A stretch of 64,000 nucleotides of DNA from Paenibacillus sp. BSR1-1 (GTDB lineage Bacteria > Bacillota > Bacilli > Bacillales > Cytobacillaceae), in the NCBI RefSeq assembly GCF_030403775.1, contig NZ_JAQMWQ010000025.1, positions 18,860-82,859 on the forward strand, given 5' to 3'. The position numbers and the translations under genes are program-made. Below the pieces are notes generated by a model. That model was not told the origin of the DNA. It did not search any database and was given only the letters and a program-made list of their open reading frames with translations. Shown here piece by piece: positions 52,449-61,867 of this stretch; position 1 is the first letter of the stretch; each line of letters opens with the position of its first letter.

Positions 52449-53885
52449 CTAAACCCCCTCTGCCGTACTGCTGGAATTAGGTGTTTCATGACTTTCCTTT
52501 TCTTTTTGGGTTTGTGCCTTATATTTCTTATCCTTCAATTCATCCCGTTTGCTTCGTTTATCTTTAAGCGATGTATGTTCAGGGTCTTGATTGTAATCCT
52601 TACGGCGGTTCAGTCTTGATAATCCTTCAGGAACGAGATTAAAGTGCTGGTCATTCATAATCCCCGCTATCCCGGCAAGGGAGCGTTTTTCCTCCATGTC
52701 TGGATAGACCTCTTTAAAGTAGTTTTCTGCCCTTCCTGGGACATAGTTTTCTGGTTCAGGATACGAAGTAATGACACCCTCAAAGTTCCGTAGGACAACC
52801 TTTTCCGCACTTTGCGAAATTAAATAATTCGGCTGAAGGGCAATTTTTCCGCCTCCTCCGGGTGCATCCACGACAAAAGTAGGCACTGCATAACCGCTTG
52901 TATGTCCTCTTAATCCCTCAATGATTTCAAGTCCTTTTGAAACAGGTGCACGGAAATGGCCGATGCCTTCTGAAAGATCACATTGATAAATATAGTAGGG
53001 CCGTACACGAATTTTCACGAGGTCATGCATCAGTCTTTTCATAATTGGAACGCTGTCATTAATCCCTGCTAGAATTACAGACTGATTGCCAACTGGAACG
53101 CCGCAATTGGCGAGCATTTCACAGGCACGTTTCGATTCCTCCGTGATTTCAATCGACGTATTAAAATGGGTATTCAGCCAAACCGGGTGATATTTTTTTA
53201 AAATATTACAGAGATTTTCCGTAATCCTCTGCGGGAATACAACCGGAGCCCTCGTCCCTATCCGAATAATTTCTACATGATCAATTTCCCTTAGGTTCTT
53301 AAGAATATATTCCAAAATATTATCATTAATAAGCAGGCCATCCCCTCCGGAAATCAATACATCCCTTACCTGCGGGGTTTGCCGGATATATCCAATCGCT
53401 GCATCCAGCTGCTTCTTTGGAACACCCATGCCAATTTGCCCCGAGAAGCGCCTTCTTGTACAATAGCGGCAATACATGGAACATTGGTTGGTTACTAGAA
53501 AGAGCACCCGGTCTGGATAACGATGGGTTAACCCAGGAACGGGAGAATCTTCATCTTCGTATAATGGATCTTCGAGGTCATACTTGGTTTTATAAATCTC
53601 TTTTGAAATGGGTACAGACTGCATTCTAATCGGACAGCGTGGGTCATCTGGATTCATCAAGGAAGCATAATAGGGTGTAATATTTAAGGGGATTGTTTTC
53701 GTCGAAATTCTTACTCCCTCTTCTTCATCCGGCGTCAAATTAATAACTTTTTTCAAGTCATCTAACGTTCGAATCGTATTTGTCAGCTGCCACAGCCAAT
53801 CGTTCCACTGTTCTTCGGTAACATCCTTCCAAAGCTCAATATCCTTCCAATGCCTTGTTGGCTTATATAAAAATTGTTTCATCAC
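52449..53885 (-). CDS. kamA: L-lysine 2,3-aminomutase
   Basis: Radical-SAM, PLP enzyme that converts L-lysine to L-beta-lysine, the entry step of this cluster. The 4Fe-4S cysteines are C135, C139 and C142 (QCSMYCRYCTRRRF). PLP lysine is in PGGGGKIALQPNY near 346. The core matches the family (about 415 residues). A charged, Lys/Glu-rich tail of about 60 residues is added (RSKRDELKDKKYKAQTQKEK). A near-perfect sigma-54 promoter lies 33 bases upstream. yokU follows it. Confidence 0.96.
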   Translation of the reverse strand: MMKQFLYKPTRHWKDIELWKDVTEEQWNDWLWQLTNTIRTLDDLKKVINLTPDEEEGVRISTKTIPLNITPYYASLMNPDDPRCPIRMQSVPISKEIYKTKYDLEDPLYEDEDSPVPGLTHRYPDRVLFLVTNQCSMYCRYCTRRRFSGQIGMGVPKKQLDAAIGYIRQTPQVRDVLISGGDGLLINDNILEYILKNLREIDHVEIIRIGTRAPVVFPQRITENLCNILKKYHPVWLNTHFNTSIEITEESKRACEMLANCGVPVGNQSVILAGINDSVPIMKRLMHDLVKIRVRPYYIYQCDLSEGIGHFRAPVSKGLEIIEGLRGHTSGYAVPTFVVDAPGGGGKIALQPNYLISQSAEKVVLRNFEGVITSYPEPENYVPGRAENYFKEVYPDMEEKRSLAGIAGIMNDQHFNLVPEGLSRLNRRKDYNQDPEHTSLKDKRSKRDELKDKKYKAQTQKEKESHETPNSSSTAEGV

Positions 53886-53917
53886 AATTCCTCCATTCGT
53901 GACCTTTACTTATTAAT

Positions 53918-53935
53918 ATGCAAGAAACGTGCCAA
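53918..53935 (-). promoter_or_regulatory. kamA: Sigma-54 promoter of kamA
   Basis: On the minus strand it reads TTGGCAC-GTTTC-TTGCAT, matching the -24/-12 consensus TGGCAC-N5-TTGCA exactly. The distance to the kamA ATG is 33 bases. The sigma-54 activator gene lies just upstream, ended by its own terminator. Confidence 0.9.
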
Positions 53936-53969
53936 TGCTTAAAAGCTGAAGCGCCCGTTTGGAGGAACA

Positions 53970-53992
53970 TAAAAGCGCCGAAAATTCGGCGC
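53970..53992 (-). terminator. Terminator of the sigma-54 activator gene
   Basis: The 8-bp stem GCGCCGAA/TTCGGCGC, with TTTTAT on the minus strand, abuts the stop codon at 53994. Confidence 0.9.
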
Positions 53993-53993
53993 C

Positions 53994-55388
53994 TCAGTCT
54001 AGTATTTTTTTAATTTTATATTGTAATGTTTGTCTTGGGATCTCTAGTAGCTTGGAAGCTTGATTGATATTTCCAGCACTTAACTCTAATGCATTTTTAA
54101 TTAATCGTTTCTCTAACTTTTCAATATTTTTCCTAAGTGAAAGCTCTCCAGTTGAATCCATACTACTTTGCTCCGATGATGAAAGATGCTTCAGCATTAT
54201 TGGCAAATCCTCGACCCTCAGGTATTCCGCTTCAGAGATATTCATCATGTATTCAATCGAATGCTTTAACTCGCGTACATTCCCGGGCCAGTGATACTCG
54301 AGAAATAAGGATTCACACGAATTGTTTATACCCTTTATGTTTTTTGTCAATTTAACGTTGAATTCCTTAATAAAGTGTTCTGTTAAAAACAAAATATCAT
54401 CTCTTCGATCCCTTAACGGAAGCAGGGAAAAGGTGAACACATTTAATCGGTAATAGAGGTCAGACCTTAGCTTCTGCTCTTGTAGTGCTTCATTTGGATT
54501 TACATTCATCGCGGCAATGACACGAACATCCACAAGGATGTTTTCCGAGCTCCCGACCTTTCTAACCATTCCATCCTCTAACACTCTAAGCAGCTTCGCC
54601 TGCAATTCAATCGGCATAGTATGCAACTCGTCTAGAAAAAGAGTGCCCCCATCAGCAAGCTCAAATAAGCCTTTTCGGTCAACTGCCCCAGTATAGCTTC
54701 CTTTAACTGTACCAAAAAGAATGCTTTCAAGCAGGGATTCGGGGATTGCTGCACAATTTTGCGCTATAAATGGACCTTCTGAGCGCAGTGACTCATGGTG
54801 GAGGCCCTGTACAAAAAGTTCTTTTCCAGTGCCGCTTTCCCCGTAAACAAGAATGGGAGAATCCGATTTTGCTAATCTTTTCGCTTCCTCCTTCAATCTG
54901 TTGAAGCTGGGATTTACCGTCATTAAATCCCTTAGGGTATACCTTACCTGCTTGGCAGACTTTTTCCTGCTGCTTCTATTTAACCCTTTTTGCAGGTCTA
55001 GTAATCTTTCTGCAAACATCTTCATTCGCGAATAATCTTTAGCGATTTCAACGGCACCGATGATTTCTTCGCCTAAAAAGATTGGCAGTGTCGTATTCAT
55101 GGTATCAATTCTTGTGCCATGCAAGTTCATATAGACCTGGGTTTGATTGTAAATTGGCTTTCCTGTTTTTATGACCTTTAACAAAGTACTGGATTCTTCT
55201 GATAGGGAAGGAAAGGAGTCAAATAAATGCTTCCCCAATACTTCCTTTACTGTCATGCCGTCATGTCTTGCTGCCACTTCGTTATAATAAATCGTTTTTC
55301 CTTCTGTATTGACCACATGGATTCCTTCATCAATACTTTTTAGAATGGCACTTAGAACTTCTTGCGTTAAAGCGGTTAATTGGGCCAT
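53994..55388 (-). CDS. Sigma-54-dependent activator of the lysine cluster
   Basis: An enhancer-binding protein of 464 residues. The PAS domain is at about 10-120 (IDEGIHVVNTEGKTIYYN). The AAA+ domain is at about 145-375, with Walker A GESGTGKELF near 180, the sigma-54 contact loop GSYTGA (usual GAFTGA), Walker B GGTLFLDELH, and the R-finger region LPLRDRRDD. A C-terminal Fis-type helix-turn-helix reads NINQASKLLEIPRQTLQYKI. It resembles RocR-type activators. It stands between ablB and kamA, so it likely drives kamA-yokU and senses lysine or a pathway intermediate. Confidence 0.93.
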   Translation of the reverse strand: MAQLTALTQEVLSAILKSIDEGIHVVNTEGKTIYYNEVAARHDGMTVKEVLGKHLFDSFPSLSEESSTLLKVIKTGKPIYNQTQVYMNLHGTRIDTMNTTLPIFLGEEIIGAVEIAKDYSRMKMFAERLLDLQKGLNRSSRKKSAKQVRYTLRDLMTVNPSFNRLKEEAKRLAKSDSPILVYGESGTGKELFVQGLHHESLRSEGPFIAQNCAAIPESLLESILFGTVKGSYTGAVDRKGLFELADGGTLFLDELHTMPIELQAKLLRVLEDGMVRKVGSSENILVDVRVIAAMNVNPNEALQEQKLRSDLYYRLNVFTFSLLPLRDRRDDILFLTEHFIKEFNVKLTKNIKGINNSCESLFLEYHWPGNVRELKHSIEYMMNISEAEYLRVEDLPIMLKHLSSSEQSSMDSTGELSLRKNIEKLEKRLIKNALELSAGNINQASKLLEIPRQTLQYKIKKILD

Positions 55389-55451
55389 TTATATCACCTG
55401 CCTTTCTGGTAGGATAAGCTGCCGAAAAATAGTCATACTTGAGCCGAAAAT

Positions 55452-56306
55452 TTAGCAGTTTGCCAGATTCTTTACCCACATATTCATATTTTCTAATTTG
55501 TCATAGATATAGCAATTATTCATTAACCTTCCCCTATAGGAATACCCAAGCCGGTATAAAACAGCATTCATGCCAAAGGATAAAGATCTTGCTATCGAAT
55601 AGGCACAAAAGATTCCTTTTCTTTTCAATTCAGCCTCAAGCTCTTTAAGAATTAGTTTCATTAATCCATACTTCCGGTGTTCTGTCAGGGTTGCACAATC
55701 TGTTAATTCCGCATTTTTATAAAACCCATTGATTTCAGCTGAGGCAGCGCTGACGATTTTACCCTGGAAAAAAAATGCATAATAAATCGTTCCATCTTTC
55801 ATGGTCTTTTTAATATATTCCGGATCATGCATCGGAGTGGGATAGATTTGAAACACTTGACCATACAGAGCAGCAAGTTCTGCCGCATAGCTTTCGTCTG
55901 CCTTTTTCAGTTCATATTCTTTAGGAGGAAACGCTTTTTCGACCGATGTATCTAATTGATAAATACTGTGGACCATCCCATCTTCTGTGATCCAATGTTC
56001 GTTTTTCTTTCTTTCTGGTGTATAAAACTTTGAAAAAAAATGAGCATCGGAACCAAGAAAATAACGGTCGACGACCGCTTCAGGCTGGAGTGCATGTTCG
56101 AGTAATTTCAGTGAATCTTCTGTACGCGCCTTAAATATTAGCTTTTCCGCTTGGTACTTTTTAACAAGCTCTTCTGTTTTTTCTAATATCAGGTTCAAAT
56201 TCCCCCGATAATCATCCACACGAATTCGTTTATTAAAGGGGTCCAAATAGACCTCTAGGAAAAAATGACTGTCCTCCATATAAATCGTTTCTGATGTTTG
56301 ATTCAT
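55452..56306 (-). CDS. ablB: Putative beta-lysine N6-acetyltransferase
   Basis: AblB acetylates beta-lysine at the epsilon amine. The 284-residue protein has an N-terminal alpha/beta part and a C-terminal GNAT domain (about 125-270). It shows AAELAALYGQVFQIYPTPMHDPEYI, FFFQGKIVSAASAE and LTEHRKYGLMKLILKELE (acetyl-CoA loop). The match to YodP/AblB is strengthened by linkage to kamA. In methanogens N-acetyl-beta-lysine is an osmolyte; in Bacillus it may instead be a degradation intermediate. It is separated from the ALDH operon by a terminator. Confidence 0.9.
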   Translation of the reverse strand: MNQTSETIYMEDSHFFLEVYLDPFNKRIRVDDYRGNLNLILEKTEELVKKYQAEKLIFKARTEDSLKLLEHALQPEAVVDRYFLGSDAHFFSKFYTPERKKNEHWITEDGMVHSIYQLDTSVEKAFPPKEYELKKADESYAAELAALYGQVFQIYPTPMHDPEYIKKTMKDGTIYYAFFFQGKIVSAASAEINGFYKNAELTDCATLTEHRKYGLMKLILKELEAELKRKGIFCAYSIARSLSFGMNAVLYRLGYSYRGRLMNNCYIYDKLENMNMWVKNLANC

Positions 56307-56347
56307 TCGATCCCCTCCTTAAACACCATGAAGCTATTTGAAAAAAA

Positions 56348-56371
56348 GTCTGGCCTAGAATTAAGCCAGAC
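56348..56371 (-). terminator. Terminator of the aldehyde dehydrogenase operon
   Basis: The stem GTCTGGC/GCCAGAC with a 10-base loop, and T7 on the minus strand, directly after the aldehyde dehydrogenase stop. Confidence 0.85.
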
Positions 56372-56380
56372 ATCGTGATG

Positions 56381-57817
56381 TTATTCCATCTTAAAACTAA
56401 TTAATTTTAATTCGGTCATTTCCTCGACGGCGTATTTGATTCCTTCCCGGCCCATGCCGCTTAACTTCACCCCGCCGTAAGGCATTTGGTCAACGCGGAA
56501 CGTAGGAATATCATTAATCATAACGCCGCCAACTTCTAATCTTTTCGCCGCCTGAAGTCCATAATGGATGTCATTCGTAAAAATCCCTGCCTGCAGGCCA
56601 TATTTTGAGTCATTGACCATCTCAATGGCCTCATTCATTGTCTTAAAATGATTGATATGAACGACCGGAGCAAAAATTTCTTCACAAGAAACCTTTGCGC
56701 TGGTGTCTACATCGACCAAAACGGTTGGCTGATAAATTCCATCCGTAATACTGCCCCCAATTTTTATCCCTGCACCACCTGCAACTGCTTCTTCTACCCA
56801 TTCTTTCGTACGAATAACATCTCCCCTTGAAATCAATGCAGAGATATCTGTATCTTCATCTAAGGGATTCCCGGTTTTTAGTTTTTTCACTTCTTCTACG
56901 AACTGCTCCGTAAATGCTTCCAATAGATTTTCATGAACAAAAATTCGCTGAATGCTAATACATACCTGCCCCTGGTAGGAAAACGCACCTGTTACAATCC
57001 TTGGAATAATCTTTTCAAGGTTGACCCCTTCGTCGACAATTACGGCAGAGTTTGAACCTAATTCCAGGGTTACTCGCTTTAAGCCCGAGTTTTCCCGGAT
57101 ATATCTGCCAACCTCAGGGCTTCCCGTAAAGGTGATCATCTTAATTCTGTCGTCTTTCATTAATATATCGCCGACACTGCGTCCGCTTCCGGTTACCACG
57201 TTTAAGGCACCCTGCGGCAAACCTGCCCGGTGAAAAAATTCAGCAATCTTATAAGCCGATAACGGGGTTTGGCTCGCCGGCTTTAACACCACAGGATTAC
57301 CTGCGGCAATCGCTGGTCCTACTTTATGAGCAACGAGATTCATAGGGAAATTGAATGGCGTAATCGCTGCGATGACACCAATGGGCTCTCTAACCGTAAA
57401 AGCAACCCTTCCTTCCCCGCCTGGGGCTGCATCCATCGGAACTGTTTCTCCATGGATTCTTCTTGCTTCATGGGAAGCGAAGGTATAGGTCATAATTGTC
57501 CGGTCCACCTCGGCCCGGGCAGCTTTAAGCGGTTTTGCTGCTTCTTGAGAAATGATTTTAGCACATTCTTCCCTTTCTTCCTTTAGAAATCCTGCTACTT
57601 TTTCTAAAATTTCCGCCCGGACATATGCCGGCAGCGCTGCTAATTTTGCTGAAGCCTGATCTGCCGACGCGATTGCATCCAGGACATCGTCCTTTCCGGC
57701 AACTGCTATATCCGCAATATGCTCAAGATTAAAAGGGTTCTTTAATTCAGTATAGGTTGCTGCAGGACGGTATTCTCCGCCAATCCATAGTGATTGTTTC
57801 AAAATATTATCCTCCAT
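56381..57817 (-). CDS. NAD(P)-dependent aldehyde dehydrogenase of the lysine cluster
   Basis: A 478-residue ALDH. Catalytic residues are seen: Asn in PFNFPMN (160), Glu in TLELGSNSA (262) and nucleophile Cys in FSYQGQVCISIQR (286). The form resembles lactaldehyde/succinate-semialdehyde dehydrogenases of Bacillus. It follows the 4-aminobutyrate aminotransferase-like gene by 47 bases, which suggests succinate semialdehyde oxidation to succinate, but an equivalent aldehyde is possible. Last gene of the yodT-led run. Confidence 0.85.
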   Translation of the reverse strand: MEDNILKQSLWIGGEYRPAATYTELKNPFNLEHIADIAVAGKDDVLDAIASADQASAKLAALPAYVRAEILEKVAGFLKEEREECAKIISQEAAKPLKAARAEVDRTIMTYTFASHEARRIHGETVPMDAAPGGEGRVAFTVREPIGVIAAITPFNFPMNLVAHKVGPAIAAGNPVVLKPASQTPLSAYKIAEFFHRAGLPQGALNVVTGSGRSVGDILMKDDRIKMITFTGSPEVGRYIRENSGLKRVTLELGSNSAVIVDEGVNLEKIIPRIVTGAFSYQGQVCISIQRIFVHENLLEAFTEQFVEEVKKLKTGNPLDEDTDISALISRGDVIRTKEWVEEAVAGGAGIKIGGSITDGIYQPTVLVDVDTSAKVSCEEIFAPVVHINHFKTMNEAIEMVNDSKYGLQAGIFTNDIHYGLQAAKRLEVGGVMINDIPTFRVDQMPYGGVKLSGMGREGIKYAVEEMTELKLISFKME

Positions 57818-57864
57818 TCCCTTGCTTTACCACTTTTATAGTAATCTATTTGAAAGAAAGTGAT

Positions 57865-59235
57865 TTAAATTGACTTACTTTTTTGACAGCAAAGATGAAT
57901 GGCTTTCTCTAACACTTCCATTCCCTCATCCAGCTGTTCATCTGTTATCACAAGTGGAGTCAATAAGCGAATGACATTGCCATATAATCCGGCTGTCATG
58001 ATAATAAGTCCATTTTGATGGGCGATCTTAATGATTTCCTGAACAAGGTCTTTATTAGGTGTTTTGGATTCAGCATCCGTTACAAATTCGATGGCACACA
58101 TTGCGCCGAGATGACGAACATCACCAATTTGCGGATAATGAGTTTTGATTTTTTCAAATCGGTTTTGGAAGGATTTTCCGATGATTTCGGCGCGGCTTAA
58201 CAGGTCTCCTTCCACGATGGTTTTCACCACTTCAAGCCCGGCAACACAGCCTAGCGGGCTGCCGCCATACGTGCCGCCAATTTCTCCTATGTTTGGAGAA
58301 TCCATAATTTCAGCTCGTCCGGTCACTGCACTAATCGGCAATCCAGCCGCGATTGATTTAGACATCGTTACAAGATCCGGTACAACATCAAAATGCTCAA
58401 TGGCAAACATTTTTCCAGTTCGGCCGAATCCAGTTTGAATCTCATCAGCAATAAACAAAATTCCATGCTTTTCACATAGAGCTTTGACACCTTTCACAAA
58501 GCGTTTCGAAGGAAAGACAAATCCCCCTTCGCCTTGTACCGGTTCCATGATCACCGCCGCTACTTCTTCCGGAGGAACTTCACTTTGGAAAAAGGTTTCA
58601 AATCGCTGGAGAAGTGCAGCATCTAACTGTTCCGGGGAGTCAAATTCTGAGCGATAATAATAAGGGTATGGCCACTTATATGTCTCAGGCGCAAAAGGAC
58701 CAAACTCATATTTATATGGCTTAACCTTGCTTGTTAAGGACATCGCCATATAGGTTCGTCCGTGAAAGCCTCTTTCAAATGAGATGATCGCTTTCCTTCC
58801 GGTATATTTTCGAGCTATTTTTACCGCATTTTCAACAGCCTCTGCTCCGCTGTTTAAAAAGAAGGTTTTCTTTTTATGATTCCCAGGAGTAATTCGGTTT
58901 AACGTTTCAGCGAGCTCAATATAGGGTTCATACATCATAACGTGAAAGCACGGGTGAAGATAGGCATCAATCTGGCGGTGGAGTGCCTCAACGATTTTTG
59001 GCGGACAATGACCGACATTTAACGAGCCAATCGCACCAGCAAAATCAATAAAGGTGTTGCCATCCACATCCGTAATTAAGGCTCCTTCCCCTTTTACTGC
59101 AAAGGTTGGGATAGTATTAAAGGGCCCTTTTGGGACATTGTGTTCTTTCCTTGCTAATAGTTCAATTGCTTTCGGGCCTGGAATTTTTGTTTTCAATTGA
59201 ATAGAACTCTTTTTTGTTTCCTTTTTGTTACTCAT
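57865..59235 (-). CDS. Class-III aminotransferase, 4-aminobutyrate (GabT) type
   Basis: PLP aminotransferase of 456 residues. It starts at MSNKKETKKSSIQLK within the stop region of yodQ (8-base overlap, ATGAGTAA). Motifs are LNSGAEAVENAVKIAR, GFHGRTYMAMSLT, MEPVQGEGGF, FIADEIQTGFGRTGKMFAIEH and the Lys-bearing SKSIAAGLP. This is the GabT/ornithine-type signature. Coming after a deacetylase gene (yodQ) and before an aldehyde dehydrogenase, it probably turns 4-aminobutyrate into succinate semialdehyde. B. subtilis yodQ-T lacks this gene in the cluster. Confidence 0.88.
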   Translation of the reverse strand: MSNKKETKKSSIQLKTKIPGPKAIELLARKEHNVPKGPFNTIPTFAVKGEGALITDVDGNTFIDFAGAIGSLNVGHCPPKIVEALHRQIDAYLHPCFHVMMYEPYIELAETLNRITPGNHKKKTFFLNSGAEAVENAVKIARKYTGRKAIISFERGFHGRTYMAMSLTSKVKPYKYEFGPFAPETYKWPYPYYYRSEFDSPEQLDAALLQRFETFFQSEVPPEEVAAVIMEPVQGEGGFVFPSKRFVKGVKALCEKHGILFIADEIQTGFGRTGKMFAIEHFDVVPDLVTMSKSIAAGLPISAVTGRAEIMDSPNIGEIGGTYGGSPLGCVAGLEVVKTIVEGDLLSRAEIIGKSFQNRFEKIKTHYPQIGDVRHLGAMCAIEFVTDAESKTPNKDLVQEIIKIAHQNGLIIMTAGLYGNVIRLLTPLVITDEQLDEGMEVLEKAIHLCCQKSKSI

Positions 59236-60496
59236 CCACTTCACACCATTCCAATAAAGTAAAGGCAATAATCTCACTAGCAGCAAACAGATCCTCTAAA
59301 TTAATATGCTCGTTTGCATCATGGGCTGTCTCCGTAATTCCCGGCCCGAAGACAACCACTGGAGTATTCCCTACATTAGATAGGATTCCTCCATCCGTTC
59401 CCCAAGGACTTGCCTCTATGACCGGCTGATTTCCTTTTACTTCTATGAAACTCTTTGTAAGCTCTTTTATCAAAGGATGCTCACTCTCAAGGCTTCCTGG
59501 CAGCCATCTACCGCCAAACCACTCAATTTGTAATGGATTATCGCTGAACCATTCATCCTTCTCGTTTAATTCTTGCAAAGTAGTTTCCATTTCTACTTGG
59601 GCAGTTTGAATCGTTTCTTCGGGAGACACTCCCATTCTTCCTTCGATGATTGCGGTGTCAGGGACGGAAGATGGCCAATCACCACTTTTGATTTTTCCAA
59701 TATTGATGGGAATCGGAATCGGAATTTTTTCGAATAGGGGATCGGATATCCTGGAATTTCTATCTTTCTCTAATTGTTGTAATCTTTGAATAACGATCAG
59801 GGATTTTTCGATGGCGCTGACACCTTCATACCTGGTACCCCCATGTGCAGCCCTTCCCTTAACGGTAATTCTGAACCACATTGACCCTTGCTGTTTTGGG
59901 AATATTTTCATATTTGTCGGTTCCGGAATGATTGCCCCGTCTGCCTGATATCCGCGGAGTACGGCAGCAAGTGTACCGGCCCCGCCGCTTTCCTCCTCAA
60001 TGACACTTTGAAAAATAACATCCCCCTTTAACTTTATTCCATTTGCAATTAACGATTCTATTGCCATAATAAGAGCAACATTCCCGCCTTTCATATCGGT
60101 TGCTCCTCTTCCATAAAGCTTTCCGCACTCTATCATTCCGCTAAAAGGATCCTGCTTCCAGTTGTTTACATCTCCTACCGGCACCACATCAATATGTCCA
60201 TTCAGAATGATAGATTTGCCTCCGCCTGTACCTTTTAGAACGGCAACTAAATTAGGATTTCCTTCGAAACTTTCCCGGTCACAACAATAGGCAGGATGTT
60301 TCTTCAGCTCGTCACCGCCAATCTCCCAAATATCTAGTGTTAAGCCAAGCTGACGGCATTTTTCGATTACAATTGCCTGGGTCCCGCTTTCATTTCCTCT
60401 TGTACTATCCTCTTGAACAAGAATTTGTAACAATCGTGCTCCCCTGGCGCGATTTTCCTTAAGCCACTGCTTAATGCGGACTTTATTTTTTTCCAT
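59228..60496 (-). CDS. yodQ: M20-family acetyl-amino deacylase (YodQ)
   Basis: A 422-residue ArgE/DapE/ACY1-type metallopeptidase. Zinc ligands are seen in LNGHIDVVPVGD (HxD), GRGATDMKGG (Asp), EEESGGAG (Glu pair) and DANEH near the C-terminus. I start at MEKNKVRIKQWLKEN, with AAGGAG eight bases upstream. By context it removes an acetyl group from a pathway intermediate such as 4-acetamidobutyrate; family members deacylate N-acetyl amino acids. Overlaps the aminotransferase gene. Confidence 0.9.
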   Translation of the reverse strand: MEKNKVRIKQWLKENRARGARLLQILVQEDSTRGNESGTQAIVIEKCRQLGLTLDIWEIGGDELKKHPAYCCDRESFEGNPNLVAVLKGTGGGKSIILNGHIDVVPVGDVNNWKQDPFSGMIECGKLYGRGATDMKGGNVALIMAIESLIANGIKLKGDVIFQSVIEEESGGAGTLAAVLRGYQADGAIIPEPTNMKIFPKQQGSMWFRITVKGRAAHGGTRYEGVSAIEKSLIVIQRLQQLEKDRNSRISDPLFEKIPIPIPINIGKIKSGDWPSSVPDTAIIEGRMGVSPEETIQTAQVEMETTLQELNEKDEWFSDNPLQIEWFGGRWLPGSLESEHPLIKELTKSFIEVKGNQPVIEASPWGTDGGILSNVGNTPVVVFGPGITETAHDANEHINLEDLFAASEIIAFTLLEWCEVDE

Positions 60497-60524
60497 GTGA
60501 TTCACTCCTTTTGCCCAGATTTTG

Positions 60525-61190
60525 CTAGTATGGTATTCTACGAATATTTTCACTTATGTTAAATTCACAACCGGTCTTAGTGACGACATTTTCTAAACAA
60601 TATGGCGCAAATAATTCGGTCAGAAGAAGCCCATCTTCCGTTACTTTGAAAACGGCCATTTCCGTAATAATCAGATCAACACACTTAGATGAGGTCAAAG
60701 GCAGAGTACAGACTGGAACAATTTTAGGACTGCCATTTTTATCACTATGATTCATTACCACAATGACTTTTTTGGCTTTTTGAGCGAGTTCCATCGCACC
60801 TCCCATTCCTGGAACCTTTTTTCCCGGTACAATCCAATTCGCTAAGTCGCCATTTTGGCTGACTTGAAGGGAACCTAAAATGGTGATATCAACTTTACCT
60901 CTGCGGATCATCCCAAAGGCAATGGCACTATCTGTGTAGGAACCTCCGCAAGTGAGGGTGACAGGAAATCCTCCGGCATTGCATAAATTTTCATCCTCTT
61001 CCCCCTTATTCGGACTTGGTCCCATGCCAGTTATCCCGTTTTCAGCATGAAACATCACCTTTGTTTCTTTAGATAAATGGTTGGGGACAAGAGAGGGAAT
61101 GCCGATTCCTAAATTCACGACCATTCCATTTTGAATTTCCTCAGATGCCCTTCTCGCCATTTGATTCCGAATATCTACTCCCATGCCCAT
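60525..61190 (-). CDS. yodR: 3-oxoacid CoA-transferase subunit B (YodR)
   Basis: Beta subunit of a SCOT-type CoA-transferase. The catalytic Glu lies in the HAENGITGMGP segment (about 50-60), the usual S/AENG motif. It is 221 residues, starting at MGMGVDIRNQMARRASEEI (eight bases after GGGGGTG). The start lies inside yodS, overlapping by 16 bases. It pairs with YodS and probably activates the keto acid made by YodT. Confidence 0.92.
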   Translation of the reverse strand: MGMGVDIRNQMARRASEEIQNGMVVNLGIGIPSLVPNHLSKETKVMFHAENGITGMGPSPNKGEEDENLCNAGGFPVTLTCGGSYTDSAIAFGMIRRGKVDITILGSLQVSQNGDLANWIVPGKKVPGMGGAMELAQKAKKVIVVMNHSDKNGSPKIVPVCTLPLTSSKCVDLIITEMAVFKVTEDGLLLTELFAPYCLENVVTKTGCEFNISENIRRIPY

Positions 61191-61867
61191 TTCCAATTCA
61201 CCCCCTTCGACGGAATGACATAATTGACGAACACTCCCGGGGTAATAATTTCATCCGTGGCCAGGCTGCCCAATGGAACAATTTCTTCGACTTCCGCAAT
61301 CGTAATGTCCCCTGCCATTGCGACAAGTGGATTAGTGTTACGGGCACTTTTGTCATAAATCAAATTCCCGTACTCATCTGCTTTTTTCGCAAACACAATC
61401 GAAACCTCTGCCGTTAAGGCTGTTTCAACAAGATAGTTTTTTCCATTTAGCGTAAAAAGAGGTTTATTCTTTGCCACAATCGCATTATCCATGCCAATAT
61501 CGGAAAGGATTGCCGGCAGACCTACGCCTCCTGCACGGATTCTCTCGGCTAAGATTCCTTGTGGTGAAAACTCAACCTCAAGCTTTCCCTCGTGCATTTG
61601 CTGGCCAGCAAAGGGGTTTGAACCGATATGAGAGGCAATTACTTTTTTGGCTCGCTCTGCTTTGACCAATTTGCCGATTCCTATAGTCGGAAACCCTGTA
61701 TCGTTCCCAATTAAGGTAAGGTTAGTAACTCCTTTTTCCAATATTCCATCTATTAAGGTCGGCGGAGATCCCACCCCGCCAAAACCTCCAAACATCAACG
61801 TCATACCGTCATGGAATAATTCCATAACATTCTCAAGCGCCGTAATTTTGCCGAATGGATTATCCAT
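61175..61867 (-). CDS. yodS: 3-oxoacid CoA-transferase subunit A (YodS)
   Basis: Alpha subunit of the CoA-transferase, 230 residues. The CoA-binding glycine motif GFGGVGSPPTLIDGIL (about 27-42) and LTLIGNDTGFP are seen. It starts immediately after the yodT stop, with only one base between, and overlaps yodR by 16 bases. A SCOT-like enzyme would move CoA from succinyl- or acetyl-CoA to a 3-oxo acid, ready for thiolytic cleavage; no thiolase gene is in the cluster. Confidence 0.92.
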   Translation of the reverse strand: MDNPFGKITALENVMELFHDGMTLMFGGFGGVGSPPTLIDGILEKGVTNLTLIGNDTGFPTIGIGKLVKAERAKKVIASHIGSNPFAGQQMHEGKLEVEFSPQGILAERIRAGGVGLPAILSDIGMDNAIVAKNKPLFTLNGKNYLVETALTAEVSIVFAKKADEYGNLIYDKSARNTNPLVAMAGDITIAEVEEIVPLGSLATDEIITPGVFVNYVIPSKGVNWKWAWE

